Positions 24,844-35,480 of a stretch of DNA of 64,000 bases are shown here, piece by piece. Below the pieces are notes generated by a model. It made no database searches. It was given only the letters and a program-made list of their open reading frames with translations, and was not told the origin of the DNA. Location: assembly GCF_008764295.1 (NCBI RefSeq), contig NZ_VTQX01000010.1:58876-122875 (forward strand), given 5' to 3'. The translations under genes were made by a program, and so were the position numbers. This DNA comes from Bacillus methanolicus. GTDB taxonomy: Bacteria > Bacillota > Bacilli > Bacillales > Cytobacillaceae. Position 1 is the first letter of the stretch, and the number at the start of each line of letters is the position of its first letter.

Positions 24844-25743
24844 TTAATTTTGATAAATGTCCGCTAAGGCAGAAGCAATTTCTTTATATTGAAAATGGTA
24901 GCCTGCTTCTTGTAATTTAGTCGGAAGGACATGCTGTCCCTCTAAAACTAATAGGCTCATCTCACCGAGGAGCGCTTTTAACATGAACGCTGGTGTTGGG
25001 AACCAATGAGGTCTATTGAGCGCTTTTGCTAATGACTTGCCCAATTGCTCCATTTTTACTGGAACAGGTGCAGTGAAATTAACAGGGCCTGAAAGATTTT
25101 CATTCTCGATTGCAAAAATGATTCCATTTACAACATCATCAAGATGGATCCAAGACATCCATTGCTGCCCAGTACCTAGGTTTCCACCTGCGAATAATTT
25201 ATACGGAAGAGCCATTCTCGGCAAAGCACTTTCTTTTTTGTCTAAAATTATACCGAATCGACATAAAACCGTGCGAACATCGAGTTGGGTCGCCTCCAAT
25301 GCTTTTTCTTCCCATTGTTTAACGGTGGAAGCAAGAAAATCGCTACCCGCTGACGTGTCTGCTTCAGTAAAACGATCATGGAATGAAGTCCCATAAAAGC
25401 CAATTGCACTTGCGTTTAGGAATACTTTTGGTTTTGTGGGAAGCTGTTTCATTATTTGCAGTACTTCTGCCACTGTTTGAAGACGACTCTGGACGATAAG
25501 CTGTTTACGTGTTGACGTCCAGCGTCCAGCTCCGATTGATTCACCGGCTAAATTAATCATCACATCGATTTCTTTTAACTGTTCAGCGGGGTCGCTTCCT
25601 TCTGTTAACCATTGTATGTACTTAATATCTCCGTTCTTTGCTGGACTGCGGGTAAGAATAAATACTTCATGACCTCGCTCAATGAGACGTTTCGTCAAGG
25701 CATTTCCAACAAAGCCGCTTCCGCCTGCTATGGCAATTCTCAT
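24844..25743 (-). CDS. yfhF: YfhF, TIGR01777-type NAD(P)-binding epimerase-like protein
   Basis: A 299-aa extended short-chain dehydrogenase-like protein. The N-terminal Rossmann motif is IAIAGGSGFVGNAL, followed by MINLAGESIGAGRW, the active-site-like LNASAIGFYG and the C-terminal DUF1731-type LPTKLQEAGYHFQY. The start is ATG 25743 behind AAGGAGG. Substrate unknown; relatives are cell-division-inhibitor SulA-like only by misnaming. Followed by yfhE/yfhD on the same strand. Confidence 0.88.
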   Translation of the reverse strand: MRIAIAGGSGFVGNALTKRLIERGHEVFILTRSPAKNGDIKYIQWLTEGSDPAEQLKEIDVMINLAGESIGAGRWTSTRKQLIVQSRLQTVAEVLQIMKQLPTKPKVFLNASAIGFYGTSFHDRFTEADTSAGSDFLASTVKQWEEKALEATQLDVRTVLCRFGIILDKKESALPRMALPYKLFAGGNLGTGQQWMSWIHLDDVVNGIIFAIENENLSGPVNFTAPVPVKMEQLGKSLAKALNRPHWFPTPAFMLKALLGEMSLLVLEGQHVLPTKLQEAGYHFQYKEIASALADIYQN

Positions 25744-25868
25744 GTGAATTGTCCTCCTTTCGCTCATTATTAATTAATTTGCTTTTATATAATAGAAATC
25801 CTTTATTTCTGAAGCTGTTTTAAAAATGGTGGCACTGGCTTGCGTTTTTGCGTTAAACAGAATTGTTA

Positions 25869-25939
25869 CTTGCCTTTCACTTATACTGAAAGGCAAGAGA
25901 GAAAAGGAGCCAAAAATCAATCCTGTTATCATAACAAAA
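25869..25939. repeat. Palindromic element, copy C (right half)
   Basis: An 11-bp perfect hairpin CTTGCCTTTCA/TGAAAGGCAAG is followed by GAGCCAAAAATCAA and ATAACAAAA, matching the right half of copy A nearly base for base. A short minus-strand reading frame over 25774-25995 (starting MKTISLSLGF) is made mostly from this element and is not called. Confidence 0.6.
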
Positions 25940-26014
25940 CCTAAGGATAAAGAAATAGTTTTCATAAAGACATAATTGGAAAGCATGTGGTACATTTATA
26001 GGGAGGTGAGAGTT

Positions 26015-26824
26015 ATGGCTATCATTACAAAAATCACCGTCCAAAAAAAGAACACCGAGCGATATAATATCTTCTTGGACCATGGAAAAGGTGAAGAATA
26101 TGCTTTTAGTGTCGATGAAGATGTGTTGATAAAATTTAATTTAAAAAAAGGTCTCGAGCTTGATGACTTTGCACTCATGGAAATAAACTACCATGATGAT
26201 ATTAGGAAAGCGTACAATTTAGCTATTCATTTTTTATCAAGAAAAATGAGATCGGAGCAGGAGGTTCGAAAATATTTAGCTGAGAAAGAAGTTGAAGCAC
26301 CTGTTATACAAGAAGTCATTTATAAATTGGATGAGTACCAATTTTTAAACGATGAAGAGTATGCTTTAGCTTTCGTCCGAACGCAAATGAATACAACTGA
26401 TAAGGGAATTGAGGTAATTCGCCGAGAACTGAAGGAGAAGGGAATAGCTCCCGCTTTAATGGAACAAGCCTTAAAGGAGTACCCGTTTGAACGGCAAGTG
26501 GAAAAAGCAACAGAGCTTTGGACAAAGGTGCTTAAGAAAGGTTCACATGAATCCGAAAGAATGGCAAAGCAGAAAGCGGAACAGCATTTAATCCGTAAAG
26601 GCTATCCTTTTGAGGTGATTACAGTAGCAGCAGAGGCGCATGATGAGTTGAAAGATGTTGATGAGGAAATGAATGCGTTAAGATTCCAAGGAGAAAAAGC
26701 TCACAGGAAGTATGCCCAGTATGATGGCTATGAATATGAGCAAAAAATGAAACAAGCTTTATATCGCAAAGGCTTTTCACTCGACATGATTGCCCAGTTT
26801 TTAGAAGAAATGAAGAACCGATAA
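26015..26824 (+). CDS. recX: RecX, RecA regulatory protein
   Basis: A 269-aa all-helical repeat protein. The start is ATG 26015 behind GGGAGGTGAG; upstream ATGs precede the conserved MAIITKITVQKKNTERYNI. Three-helix RecX repeats are visible, for example AIHFLSRKMRSEQEVRKYLA and FLNDEEYALAFVRTQM, then MKQALYRKGFSLDMIAQFLE. RecX binds RecA filaments and tunes recombination. The longer Bacillus form (260-270 aa, YfhG) fits. It is 17 bp upstream of yfhH. Confidence 0.92.
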   Translation: MAIITKITVQKKNTERYNIFLDHGKGEEYAFSVDEDVLIKFNLKKGLELDDFALMEINYHDDIRKAYNLAIHFLSRKMRSEQEVRKYLAEKEVEAPVIQEVIYKLDEYQFLNDEEYALAFVRTQMNTTDKGIEVIRRELKEKGIAPALMEQALKEYPFERQVEKATELWTKVLKKGSHESERMAKQKAEQHLIRKGYPFEVITVAAEAHDELKDVDEEMNALRFQGEKAHRKYAQYDGYEYEQKMKQALYRKGFSLDMIAQFLEEMKNR

Positions 26825-26841
26825 TAAGGAGTGGCAACGAC

Positions 26842-27162
26842 ATGGAAGATAAAAGATATAGTGAACTAAGCGAATATGAACTTCAGCAAGAAATTGCCAG
26901 ACTAAAGGAACAAGCGCGCAAAGCGGAACAAATGGGAATGGTTAATGAGTTTGCGGTTCTTGAGCGCAAAGCGATTATGGCTAAGGCATATTTAATGAAT
27001 CCAAATGATATTAAAAAAGAAGAGATTTATGAAATAGAGGGGGATCCTGGGAAATATTTTCAAGTCTCGTATTTGAATGGAGTATTTGCATGGGGATACC
27101 GCCTTGGAGAGAGCAAGGAAAAGGAAGCATTGCCAATATCGATGTTAAGAGAGCTAAAATAA
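26842..27162 (+). CDS. yfhH: YfhH family protein (DUF1811)
   Basis: A 106-aa protein with a charged N-terminal helix (YSELSEYELQQEIARLKEQA) and a small C-terminal beta domain (YEIEGDPGKYFQVSYLNGVF), which fits DUF1811. Start ATG 26842 with AAGGAG. It follows recX on the same strand, as in the conserved yfh cluster. Function unknown. Confidence 0.88.
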   Translation: MEDKRYSELSEYELQQEIARLKEQARKAEQMGMVNEFAVLERKAIMAKAYLMNPNDIKKEEIYEIEGDPGKYFQVSYLNGVFAWGYRLGESKEKEALPISMLRELK

Positions 27163-27183
27163 CCAGAGCAAAGCTCTGGTTAT
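27159..27183. terminator. Bidirectional terminator between yfhH and the YpzG-like gene
   Basis: AT-AACCAGAGC (27159-27169) pairs with GCTCTGGTT-AT (27173-27183); T-rich on the minus-strand side and TTTG on the plus side. Confidence 0.75.
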
Positions 27184-27209
27184 TTGCTTGACGAAGGTGT
27201 GTCATTGAA

Positions 27210-27368
27210 TTAAGAGTTTTTTCGAATTTGACGGTGGAGGATAATAATATCTTGCGTTTCCTTAGTTTCTCCGTTAACTTGAGAATGAGCATGCTTCGAA
27301 CGATAATGCGGCGAAGTAAATGGGCTAGAATACGGATTATGATCAAAAAACTTTTTCGAATTTCCCAT
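27210..27368 (-). CDS. YpzG-like small protein (52 aa)
   Basis: ATG 27368 lies about 10 bases after GGGAGG. The product starts MGNSKKFFDHNPYSSPFTSP and carries HSQVNGETKETQDIIIL, the SQVNGETxxTQ motif I associate with the YpzG family of small Bacillus proteins. It lies 59 bp downstream of sspK on the same strand and shares the terminator with yfhH. A spore link is possible from context only. Confidence 0.6.
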   Translation of the reverse strand: MGNSKKFFDHNPYSSPFTSPHYRSKHAHSQVNGETKETQDIIILHRQIRKNS

Positions 27369-27427
27369 TTTATGCAAGCCTCCCAGAAAAATGAATTCAG
27401 AGAATACACAGGTGCAAGGAACAGCCT

Positions 27428-27604
27428 CTATTCGAAAAGCTCAGATGTGTCAGAATTTCGATTATTCGATGCCCTCATCCGTTCTTGTGGATGAGTATTT
27501 GTGGTGCCATTGGCCCTTTTCGAGGCGTATTCTGCTTTTGCTCGAGGTTCGCCCTCGAACTTATTTTGATTTTCATACGGGAAACCTTTAGCCTTATTGC
27601 GCAA
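27428..27604 (-). CDS. sspK: Small acid-soluble spore protein K
   Basis: A 58-aa basic protein starting at TTG 27604 behind [27 protein letters not shown], then [20 protein letters not shown], then [10 protein letters not shown]. This matches SspK ([41 protein letters not shown]). It is a minor spore protein made in the forespore under sigma G in relatives. Its place between yfhH and yfhJ agrees with Bacillus subtilis. A GC richer than neighbouring intergenic DNA also supports coding. Confidence 0.88.
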   Translation of the reverse strand: MRNKAKGFPYENQNKFEGEPRAKAEYASKRANGTTNTHPQERMRASNNRNSDTSELFE

Positions 27605-27736
27605 AATAGTTACCCCCTAAAAGAGTGTTAAATACGTGAGGAGCATAAATGCTAACCACGTATTCATAGTATGAGCGCATTGCTATGGAAGTATCATCAT
27701 TACAACAAACAAAAAGTTGCCAGTGAGGTGAAAGAA

Positions 27737-28000
27737 ATGCAGGAATACCAGCAAAAATTAGTGGAGCTTTTACTTGAAAAAAATACAAAATTATCCGTCC
27801 ATCAAGCGCAAACGTGGGTAGAGCTTTTATGGGATGACTTTGAAACAACACGAGCGAAAGCAGGACGGGAATATAAAGGTAGCGAGATGACTGAAAAAAT
27901 TGTCCGGCAGTGGATTGAAAATTATGGCGAGAAGCTGCATGAATTTTTCGCAACAAACCCTAAATATAGTCATTTGTTTGATGAACAAAAGGGTCATTAA
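27737..28000 (+). CDS. yfhJ: YfhJ, WVELL-motif protein
   Basis: An 87-aa helical protein with the family's WVELLWDDFETTRAKAGREY motif (residues about 27-46). The start is ATG 27737 behind GAGGTG; upstream in-frame ATG 27671 is too long for the family (about 88 aa). Divergent from sspK. Function unknown. Confidence 0.82.
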   Translation: MQEYQQKLVELLLEKNTKLSVHQAQTWVELLWDDFETTRAKAGREYKGSEMTEKIVRQWIENYGEKLHEFFATNPKYSHLFDEQKGH

Positions 28001-28070
28001 CATGGCTGACTGGAGCTGTGGGACTCGAGCTAAAGCTGATACATGTTTTACGGAAACATTCAGGTGTAAA

Positions 28071-28098
28071 AAAAGAGTACCCTCTTGGATACTCTTTT
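28071..28098. terminator. Terminator between yfhJ and yfhP
   Basis: AAAAGAGTA/TACTCTTTT (28071-28079 with 28090-28098) between convergent genes. It is A-flanked and T-ended, so it can work both ways. Confidence 0.7.
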
Positions 28099-28133
28099 CA
28101 GTTGAAAGGCGTTTACCCCTTTGTACAAGGAAA

Positions 28134-29114
28134 TTAGTTCGGAATGACTTCAAGTTTTTTTCTAAGTTTTTCTTCGCTAAATATCCAGCCTGTATAAGAA
28201 GTAACAATATTTAGCTCTCGATCAAGTTGAACGACAGCGACAAATGGATAATGATCTTTACTGCGATAGCGTAAATCGATAAACTTGACTTCATAGTAAC
28301 TGTCATATTCGTCAACTTCCCAGCGATAGACAGGAGAAAAAGAGAGGAAAGCAGATAAATTTTCATCCTTTTTCGCAGCGGCAATGACTGGAGACGATGG
28401 GACTTTTACTCGATTAAATTGATCGATAATGGTGACATCATTGTTGTGGGCGCGGCCGACAAAAAATTGGTTGTTATTCATAACGGCGATGCGCCATTGA
28501 TGAAATTTCATTGTTGGTGAAATGATGATGTCGGTAGCATCGGGAATGAGAGCCCGAACCTCCTTCATTACTTTGCGCTGCGTGAAAAAGCGAACAAAAT
28601 AATAAAAGACAAGAATTATATATAGAGTTAAGAAAGTGTAACCAGGATTTCCACCTAACATCCAAATGATGATTCCAAGCACATGCAATCCAAAAATGTA
28701 GGGATCGAATGTATTGATCACGCCGAGTGCAATCCATTTCGATGAGAAGGGCCGCAATGCTTGAGTACCATAAGCATTAAAAATATCGACAAAAACGTGT
28801 AAGAAAACAGCAAGGAATGTCCAAAGCCATAAATGCAGAAGGTTCGCTTCTGGAAAAAAAGGATATATAACCGCTGTGATCGCAATAGGCCATAATAACA
28901 CAGCTGGAATAGAGTGCGTTATTCCACGGTGATTTCGAAGATATACAGCATTATTTTTAAGTTTAAGAACAGTATCAACATCAGGAGCCTGTGATCCGAC
29001 GATGGTTCCTACCATAACGCTCGTTGCAGTAGCAGCACTTCCTGCAACAACCGGATCAAGTGTAGCAAGCCCTCCAAGGGCAAGCCCCATAACTAGGTGT
29101 GTGCCAGTGTCCAA
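28134..29114 (-). CDS. yfhP: YfhP, membrane-bound metal-dependent hydrolase-like protein (DUF457)
   Basis: A 326-aa protein. The N-terminal two-thirds are membranous, with the conserved His-rich sites MDTGTHLVMGLALGGLA, SQAPDVDTVLKL and RNHRGITHSIPAV, then FLHVFVDIFNAYGTQ, as in the LexA-binding/DUF457 membrane hydrolase family. The C-terminal third is soluble. In Bacillus subtilis YfhP represses the yfhQ-side genes in some reports, but no mechanism is claimed here. The start is TTG 29114 behind AAGGAGG. Divergent from mutY. Confidence 0.85.
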   Translation of the reverse strand: MDTGTHLVMGLALGGLATLDPVVAGSAATATSVMVGTIVGSQAPDVDTVLKLKNNAVYLRNHRGITHSIPAVLLWPIAITAVIYPFFPEANLLHLWLWTFLAVFLHVFVDIFNAYGTQALRPFSSKWIALGVINTFDPYIFGLHVLGIIIWMLGGNPGYTFLTLYIILVFYYFVRFFTQRKVMKEVRALIPDATDIIISPTMKFHQWRIAVMNNNQFFVGRAHNNDVTIIDQFNRVKVPSSPVIAAAKKDENLSAFLSFSPVYRWEVDEYDSYYEVKFIDLRYRSKDHYPFVAVVQLDRELNIVTSYTGWIFSEEKLRKKLEVIPN

Positions 29115-29312
29115 AAGGATGAACCTCCTTGTAGGATAGAGTGAAGTGATCCAGTATAGGCAAAATGCTCTGCCTTAAAGGCTAAATAATATATAATAAT
29201 TTTAACAACATGTGCGCTGTAAATATAGTTTTTTCCGGTATTTTTATAAATTGTTTAAAACAAAATTCACAAATATTTATTATTAATATGTTTGACACCA
29301 GGAGGCACATTC

Positions 29313-30407
29313 ATGACAGATTCCTTAAAAAACCTTAAATTAATTGAAAAAGATGCCTTCCAGAATGATTTAATTGAGTGGTTTGCGAAAGAACAACGGA
29401 TTCTTCCTTGGAGGAAGGATCAGGACCCATATAAGGTTTGGGTTTCCGAAATCATGCTTCAACAAACAAGGGTAGACACGGTCATCCCTTACTTCAATCG
29501 TTTCATTGAACAGTTCCCCACATTGGAGGACTTAGCTGATGCTGATGAAGAAAAAGTATTAAAGGCATGGGAAGGATTGGGCTACTATTCAAGGGTCAGA
29601 AATCTCCAGTCGGCTGTGAAAGAAGTAAAAGAAAAATATGGCGGAACCGTTCCCAATACTAAGGATGAAATTTCCACATTGAAAGGAGTCGGTCCCTATA
29701 CGGCAGGAGCCATTTTATCGATCGCTTACGGAATTCCAGAGCCTGCTGTTGATGGCAATGTGATGAGAGTTATATCACGTATTTTATCGATTTGGGATGA
29801 CATTGCAAAGCCTTCTACGAGAAAGATCTTTGACAAGGCGATTGAACAACTGATTTCTCATGACAATCCATCTTATTTTAATCAAGCATTAATGGAACTC
29901 GGTGCTCTCATCTGCACACCAACGACTCCTTCGTGTTTACTATGCCCTGTGCGTGACCATTGCCATGCCTTTCATGAGGGTGTTGAGAAAGAGCTTCCCA
30001 TTAAAACAAAGGCCAAAAAGCAAAGGCTTATACGCCTTGCAGCAGTCGTAATAAAAGATAGCGATGGAAAAACGGTGATTCATAAACGTCCAAGCAGTGG
30101 TCTATTGGCAAATATGTGGGAATTCCCTAATGTGGAAATATCTTTGCCATTTTCTCGAGAAAAGAGTCATATTCAAGGCTTATTGTTGGAGCAGCTTGGA
30201 ATCGAAGTAAAGCTTGGGCAAAATGTTGGGCACATTGAGCATGTGTTCTCGCATCTAAAGTGGGATATTCAAGTATTTGAAGGCAAGCTCCTTGCCCCGA
30301 TAAAGGAAGCCGATGATTTAAAATATGCAACTCTTGAAAGTATTGATGCGTATCCATTTCCCGTCTCGCACCAAAAAATTATCAAACAATACTACAAATT
30401 TTCATGA
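29313..30407 (+). CDS. mutY: A/G-specific adenine DNA glycosylase MutY
   Basis: A 364-aa repair enzyme that removes adenine mispaired with 8-oxoguanine. The start is ATG 29313 behind CCAGGAGG; TTG 29292 upstream is not needed. The N-terminal helix-hairpin-helix glycosylase domain has catalytic Glu46 in [20 protein letters not shown] (HhH) and VDGNVMRV (catalytic Asp). The [4Fe-4S] loop is C-x6-C-x2-C-x5-C ([17 protein letters not shown]). The C-terminal NUDIX-like domain (about 225-364) checks 8-oxoG. Conserved neighbour of yfhP and fabL. Confidence 0.95.
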   Translation: MTDSLKNLKLIEKDAFQNDLIEWFAKEQRILPWRKDQDPYKVWVSEIMLQQTRVDTVIPYFNRFIEQFPTLEDLADADEEKVLKAWEGLGYYSRVRNLQSAVKEVKEKYGGTVPNTKDEISTLKGVGPYTAGAILSIAYGIPEPAVDGNVMRVISRILSIWDDIAKPSTRKIFDKAIEQLISHDNPSYFNQALMELGALICTPTTPSCLLCPVRDHCHAFHEGVEKELPIKTKAKKQRLIRLAAVVIKDSDGKTVIHKRPSSGLLANMWEFPNVEISLPFSREKSHIQGLLLEQLGIEVKLGQNVGHIEHVFSHLKWDIQVFEGKLLAPIKEADDLKYATLESIDAYPFPVSHQKIIKQYYKFS

Positions 30408-30437
30408 AAAAGCGCCGAGAAAAACGGCGTTTTTTCA
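30407..30437 (+). terminator. Intrinsic terminator of mutY
   Basis: AAAAAGCGCCG pairs with CGGCGTTTTTT (one bulge) directly after the stop codon. Confidence 0.8.
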
Positions 30438-30539
30438 CATCATATGAAGTATGAATTCAATGGCGTGGGCAATTGAGCTTTTTTTTGTTTGAGCTAGTTT
30501 CCCGAAAGGTAATTTAGAGGATTTGGACTTAGAATGTTG

Positions 30540-30790
30540 GTGTACTGTCTTTATGTCCAAATAGGCCTTCTAATCGAGCGGCAAGTCTGACTCTCCATTT
30601 TCTGTCCAATCTCGACTTTCGTTCGAACTTGCGAAAGCGGCTCTCAGCCATTTCTGACTGAATAGGTTTTCTAATCGGACATAGAAAGAGCACGTGCATC
30701 ATTTTTTGTCGGTGCTGCGAAGCCTAAGCGTATATTTTTCTGTCCAAATGCATCACAATCGGCACATTCGCTTCGAAATGCTGGAAAGAG
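30540..30790. repeat. Degenerate intergenic repeat region
   Basis: Non-coding sequence with loosely recurring blocks such as TTCTAATCGGAC/TTCTAATCGAGC and TTTTCTGTCCAA (twice). Base composition is more even than the surroundings. It resembles the 20.83-21.04 kb repeat and the 50.7-50.95 kb stretch in style, but no exact period is found. Confidence 0.35.
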
Positions 30791-30798
30791 TTGTAACA

Positions 30799-30987
30799 TT
30801 AAAATCTTTTTCGAAGTCCACCGCGATTTTCGATTTCTGTAATGATTTCCTGGTGAATGGTTTGGCCTTGTGCGTTTAAGTAAGGCGTCATTTGTTGTAA
30901 AGAGTGGTGAAAATAAGCAAGTTCTTTATCATTCCAGTTCGTAATAGGGAGCATGGACAGTTCCGTCATGTCTCTTCCATCGTACAT
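30799..30987 (-). CDS. Small conserved cytosolic protein (62 aa)
   Basis: Start ATG 30987 behind AAGGAGTG. The sequence MYDGRDMTELSMLPITNWND, then KELAYFHHSLQQMTPYLNAQ, then ending IENRGGLRKRF, is soluble and helical, with YLNAQGQTIHQEII typical of a small conserved Bacillus protein found near fabL. No function is known to me. It is convergent with mutY's terminator region and divergent from fabL. Confidence 0.7.
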   Translation of the reverse strand: MYDGRDMTELSMLPITNWNDKELAYFHHSLQQMTPYLNAQGQTIHQEIITEIENRGGLRKRF

Positions 30988-31094
30988 TTGAAACACTCCT
31001 TCATCTTTTGTATACGAATAGTCTTATATTCTCAATTGCTATCTATACAAAGAATGACTAAAATTGAAGAAGAAACTCGGAAGAACGGGGATAA

Positions 31095-31859
<765 letters not shown>

Positions 31860-31938
31860 ATAAGTCATTTATTTCCAGAAAATAAATGGATATTTATCTC
31901 CACGTCTGGATAAATTAATAGGCGTGGAGGTGATATCA

Positions 31939-32133
31939 GTGGCAAAGCCAAACAAATCTCAAGCTGGAACTAACATTCAACAAGTGCGCCAGCAAAACGC
32001 TCAATCTGCTGGTTCTCAAGGGCAATTCGGTACAGAATTTGGTAGCGAAACGAACGCACAAGAGGTTAGAAAACAAAACCAACAAGCAGAATCTAAAAAA
32101 TCTCAAAACTCTGGCCAATTTGGTCAATCATAA
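31939..32133 (+). CDS. sspE: Gamma-type small acid-soluble spore protein
   Basis: A 64-aa protein rich in Gln, Asn and Ser with two repeats of a spore-protein motif: AQSAGSQGQFGTEFGSETNA and SKKSQNSGQFGQS (QFG cores). Gamma-type SASPs are an amino-acid store in the spore core, broken down by GPR at TEFGSE-like sites. The start is GTG 31939 behind GGAGGTG. Between fabL and ygaB as in Bacillus. A strong terminator follows. Confidence 0.9.
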   Translation: MAKPNKSQAGTNIQQVRQQNAQSAGSQGQFGTEFGSETNAQEVRKQNQQAESKKSQNSGQFGQS

Positions 32134-32147
32134 CAGTATATACTTAA

Positions 32148-32188
32148 AAAAGAACACTCCTTCTTATGCGCAGAAGGGGTGTTCTTTT
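32148..32188 (+). terminator. Intrinsic terminator of sspE
   Basis: AAAAGAACAC/GTGTTCTTTT (32148-32157 with 32179-32188) plus inner CCTTCT/AGAAGG. Confidence 0.85.
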
Positions 32189-32396
32189 GTGCAGTAAGAA
32201 TGCTTTTTTCAAGCGTAAACAGCAAGGTCTGGCAAAGTCCAGTGCTAGTAAAAATCGCTATTTTGATTTTGACATGCTCCGGTGTTTTTTCGACAAAACT
32301 TCCTGTAAGCTTACATAACTAGTCAAAGGAATACCTCTAGGTGGAACGAATATATTAAAACGTGGAATTAAATCAGCTATAGGACGGTGTATAAAC

Positions 32397-32648
32397 ATGA
32401 ATAAATTTAACCGTTTAGTAAGTGAACAGATGGAAACGATGGAAAAGCTGTTATTTCTTCAGTCTGAAATTGAGCGTTGTCAGGATATTGAAAGGGTACT
32501 TAAAGAACTTCAAGAGCAAGCTAAATTAGAAAGTGTTCGCAGGGATATAGCAGTAAAGAAAGCAGAATTACAGGAAATCCATAAGATCTTTGAGGAGCAA
32601 ACTGAAGAGTTAATTCAGTCTTATCAGGATGCACGTGCTTTAGTTTAA
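32397..32648 (+). CDS. ygaB: YgaB coiled-coil protein
   Basis: An 83-aa protein that is helical throughout and heptad-rich (MEKLLFLQSEIERCQDIERV, LKELQEQAKLESVRRDIAVK, then KKAELQEIHKIFEEQTEELI). It matches YgaB in size and position after sspE. Function unknown. Start ATG 32397. Followed by a palindromic terminator. Confidence 0.85.
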   Translation: MNKFNRLVSEQMETMEKLLFLQSEIERCQDIERVLKELQEQAKLESVRRDIAVKKAELQEIHKIFEEQTEELIQSYQDARALV

Positions 32649-32685
32649 TGGTTTTAAAAAACAATCGAATCTTTGAAATAAGTGA

Positions 32686-32712
32686 AGTCATTGAAATATT
32701 TCAATGGCTCTT
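32686..32712 (+). terminator. Palindromic terminator after ygaB
   Basis: Perfect 18-bp palindrome CATTGAAATATTTCAATG (32689-32706), followed by GCTCTTTGTTTT. Confidence 0.6.
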
Positions 32713-32882
32713 TGTTTTAAATTCTCCCTTTTACCGTTATAATAATAAAAAGAGAAACTGGACAGGCTTTGTTATTTTTGAATAAGTTTAACGAATTCAA
32801 CAATTGTCACAATGGCTGTTAACTTGGAAGTCATTGTCAAATATATTCAAGGTGTTCGGAAAATGAAAGTAGGGAGACTAAA

Positions 32883-33413
32883 ATGGAAGTACCTATGGAA
32901 GGTGAACCGATACAAATTCATAGCTATAAGCATAATGGACATATTCATCGAGTATGGGATGAAACAACCGTTTTAAAAGGCTCGCGAAATTTAGTTATTG
33001 GTGGAAATGATCGGACTATAGTAACTGAATCGGATGGCAGAACATGGGTAACACGGGAGCCAGCAATCTGCTATTTTCATGCACAGCTTTGGTTCAACGT
33101 GATTGGGATGATTCGCGAGGATGGGATTTACTATTATTGTAATTTAAGCTCACCGTTTATTTTTGACGGAGAAGCTTTGAAGTACATAGATTATGATTTA
33201 GATATTAAGGTTTTTCCCGACATGACCTTTAATTTGCTTGATGAGGACGAGTATGAACGGCACCGAAAGGAAATGAAATATCCTGAAGTGATTGATCAAA
33301 TTTTAAAAACCCATGTGGATAAGCTCATGCGTTGGATACGTCAAAGAAAAGGTCCTTTTGCCGCGGATTTTATTGATATTTGGTATGAGCGATATTTAAC
33401 CTACAGACGCTAA
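32883..33413 (+). CDS. ntdP: Nucleoside tri-/diphosphate phosphatase, DUF402 (YgaC/NtdP)
   Basis: A 176-aa beta-barrel DUF402 protein (YgaC in Bacillus subtilis) starting at ATG 32883 behind GGGAG. Conserved residues include [40 protein letters not shown] and the acidic pair [20 protein letters not shown], where Asp residues bind metal. Relatives hydrolyse NTP and NDP. It lies in the fixed order ygaB-ygaC-ygaD. The enzyme role is from family knowledge (the staphylococcal homologue), not from this sequence alone. Confidence 0.88.
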   Translation: MEVPMEGEPIQIHSYKHNGHIHRVWDETTVLKGSRNLVIGGNDRTIVTESDGRTWVTREPAICYFHAQLWFNVIGMIREDGIYYYCNLSSPFIFDGEALKYIDYDLDIKVFPDMTFNLLDEDEYERHRKEMKYPEVIDQILKTHVDKLMRWIRQRKGPFAADFIDIWYERYLTYRR

Positions 33414-33637
33414 CAAGGAAATGTATGATGAGATCGCCTGTTGACATGGATTCAACAGGTTTTTATATGTGAATAATGTTGTTAGTTAGAAGCGTTGCTA
33501 ACGTTTGGTGTTTATGTTGTGATTAAGGTAGGAGAAGGAAGATTGGAAAGGTCTGTTTTGAAAAGTCAGGTCTAGCTGGTGTTAAGCATTGATCTGAATA
33601 TTTTTCTAATGGCTGTTTTCAACTAGGGGGGAACAGG

Positions 33638-35386
33638 TTGGATAGTATACGGAGGTACATGCGTTTCGTAAAGCCATATCGATTCCAAATCATGGGAACG
33701 ATTGTGATTGGGATTATTAAATTTGCCATACCATTGCTGATTCCTTTGCTGATTAAATATGTTCTTGATGATATTGTTGGTAATGATGGACTTAGCGGAG
33801 ATGAAAAGGTAAGCAAGCTCATATTAATCATGGGAATTATGATTGTTATTTTTCTTGTTGTGCGGCCGCCGATTGAATATTATCGTCAATACTTTGCCCA
33901 GTGGACAGCGAGTAAAATCCTTTACGATATACGGGACAAACTTTTTACCCATATACAAAAATTGAGTTTTAAGTATTATTCCAACACGAAGGCGGGGGAA
34001 GTCATTTCTCGTGTGATTAATGACGTCGAGCAAACGAAAACATTTGTCGTTACCGGCTTGATGAATTTATGGTTGGACCTTGCTACGATTGTGATCGCAG
34101 TTGTCATCATGCTGACGATGGATGTGTCATTAACATTTGTTTCGCTTGTTTTATTCCCTTTTTATGCATTTTCAATCAAATATTTTTTCGGGAATCTACG
34201 AAAGCTGACGAGGAGGCGCTCTCAGGCCCTTGCTGAGGTTCAAAGCTATTTACATGAACGGGTACAGGGAATGCCTGTTATAAAAAGCTTTGCTATTGAG
34301 GATGAAGAGCAAAAGCGCTTCGATTCACAAAATAGCAATTTTTTAAGTAAAGCGATTGAGCATACAAAATGGAATGCGAAGGCATTCGCAGTAGTCAATA
34401 CGATTACAGATATTGCCCCGCTTTTAGTGATCGGTTACTCTGGTTATCAAGTGATTCAAGGTCATTTATCGATTGGAGAAATGGCTGCTTTTATTGCTTA
34501 TATTGATCGTCTTTATAACCCGCTACGAAGGCTGGTAAACTCATCAACGACATTAACCCAGTCGATCGCTTCCATGGATCGGGTCTTTGAATTTATCGAT
34601 GAAAAATATGATATTGCTGACAAACCAAATGCGATTCCCTGTAATAAGGTCTCCGGCCATATTCAATTAGAAAATGTGAGTTTTGCTTATGACAAAGATG
34701 AAGAGAAAGTACTGAAGAATATCTCCCTTGATGTGAAAGAAGGAGAAACGATTGCCCTCGTTGGTATGAGCGGCGGAGGCAAGTCCTCATTGGTTAGTTT
34801 GCTGCCGAGGTTTTACGATGTGACAGAAGGGCGCATCCTTCTTGATGGCATCGATATTCGCGAGTTTGAGGTCCGTTCGCTGCGCGATAAAATTGGGATG
34901 GTGTTACAGGATAATATTCTCTTCAGCGAATCGGTGAAATCAAATATTTTAATTGGCAAGCCTGATGCCACGGACGAAGAAGTAATTGAGGCAGCGAAAG
35001 CAGCTAATGCCCACGACTTTATTATGAATCTGCCTGAAGGCTATGATACGAAGGTAGGCGAACGTGGAGTGAAGCTGTCAGGCGGGCAAAAACAAAGGGT
35101 TGCGATAGCGAGAGTCTTTATTAAGAATCCACCTATATTAGTCTTAGACGAAGCTACTTCTGCTTTAGATTTAGAAAGCGAGCATTTAATTCAGGAGGCG
35201 TTGGAGAAGTTGGCTAAGGAGCGTACAACTTTTATCGTTGCCCATCGACTGTCAACAATTACCCATGCAGATCGCATCGTCTTAATTGAAAATGGAGAAA
35301 TCGTCGAAATCGGTCGTCATGAACAATTGATGGAAGCACAAGGTCATTATTATAAGCTTTTTCAAATTCAACAATTAGAGCATTAG
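33638..35386 (+). CDS. ygaD: YgaD, ABC-type exporter (half transporter, MsbA/LmrA-like)
   Basis: A 582-aa half transporter with six transmembrane helices in residues 1-320 and a nucleotide-binding domain after: Walker [11 protein letters not shown] (about 371), signature [10 protein letters not shown], Walker [14 protein letters not shown]-loop VAHRLST. Works as a homodimer exporting lipids or drugs in relatives; substrate unknown. The start is TTG 33638 behind AGGGGGG. The conserved backbone breaks after this gene: ygaE, next in Bacillus subtilis, is 14 kb away. Confidence 0.92.
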   Translation: MDSIRRYMRFVKPYRFQIMGTIVIGIIKFAIPLLIPLLIKYVLDDIVGNDGLSGDEKVSKLILIMGIMIVIFLVVRPPIEYYRQYFAQWTASKILYDIRDKLFTHIQKLSFKYYSNTKAGEVISRVINDVEQTKTFVVTGLMNLWLDLATIVIAVVIMLTMDVSLTFVSLVLFPFYAFSIKYFFGNLRKLTRRRSQALAEVQSYLHERVQGMPVIKSFAIEDEEQKRFDSQNSNFLSKAIEHTKWNAKAFAVVNTITDIAPLLVIGYSGYQVIQGHLSIGEMAAFIAYIDRLYNPLRRLVNSSTTLTQSIASMDRVFEFIDEKYDIADKPNAIPCNKVSGHIQLENVSFAYDKDEEKVLKNISLDVKEGETIALVGMSGGGKSSLVSLLPRFYDVTEGRILLDGIDIREFEVRSLRDKIGMVLQDNILFSESVKSNILIGKPDATDEEVIEAAKAANAHDFIMNLPEGYDTKVGERGVKLSGGQKQRVAIARVFIKNPPILVLDEATSALDLESEHLIQEALEKLAKERTTFIVAHRLSTITHADRIVLIENGEIVEIGRHEQLMEAQGHYYKLFQIQQLEH

Positions 35387-35423
35387 AAATAGAAGCGATA
35401 AAGATCGCTTTGAAAAACGATGC

Positions 35424-35465
35424 ACGAAAGAGAACAAGCGCAAGCACTTGTTCTCTTTCGTTTGT
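35424..35465. terminator. Bidirectional terminator between ygaD and the PTS operon
   Basis: Perfect 15-bp stem ACGAAAGAGAACAAG/CTTGTTCTCTTTCGT (35424-35438 with 35447-35461), with T-rich sequence following. Confidence 0.85.
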
Positions 35466-35480
35466 TTTTTGTTCACTTCT

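Noticed and set aside
25774..25995. Minus-strand reading frame starting MKTISLSLGF, looks like a secreted small protein
   Set aside because: Most of it is the right half of a palindromic element (copy C); no ribosome-binding site; hydrophobicity comes from the T-rich repeat.
32766..32790. GGCTTTGTTATTTTTG as another palindromic element end
   Set aside because: Only about 10 bases match, with no interior or second end; expected by chance in AT-rich DNA.
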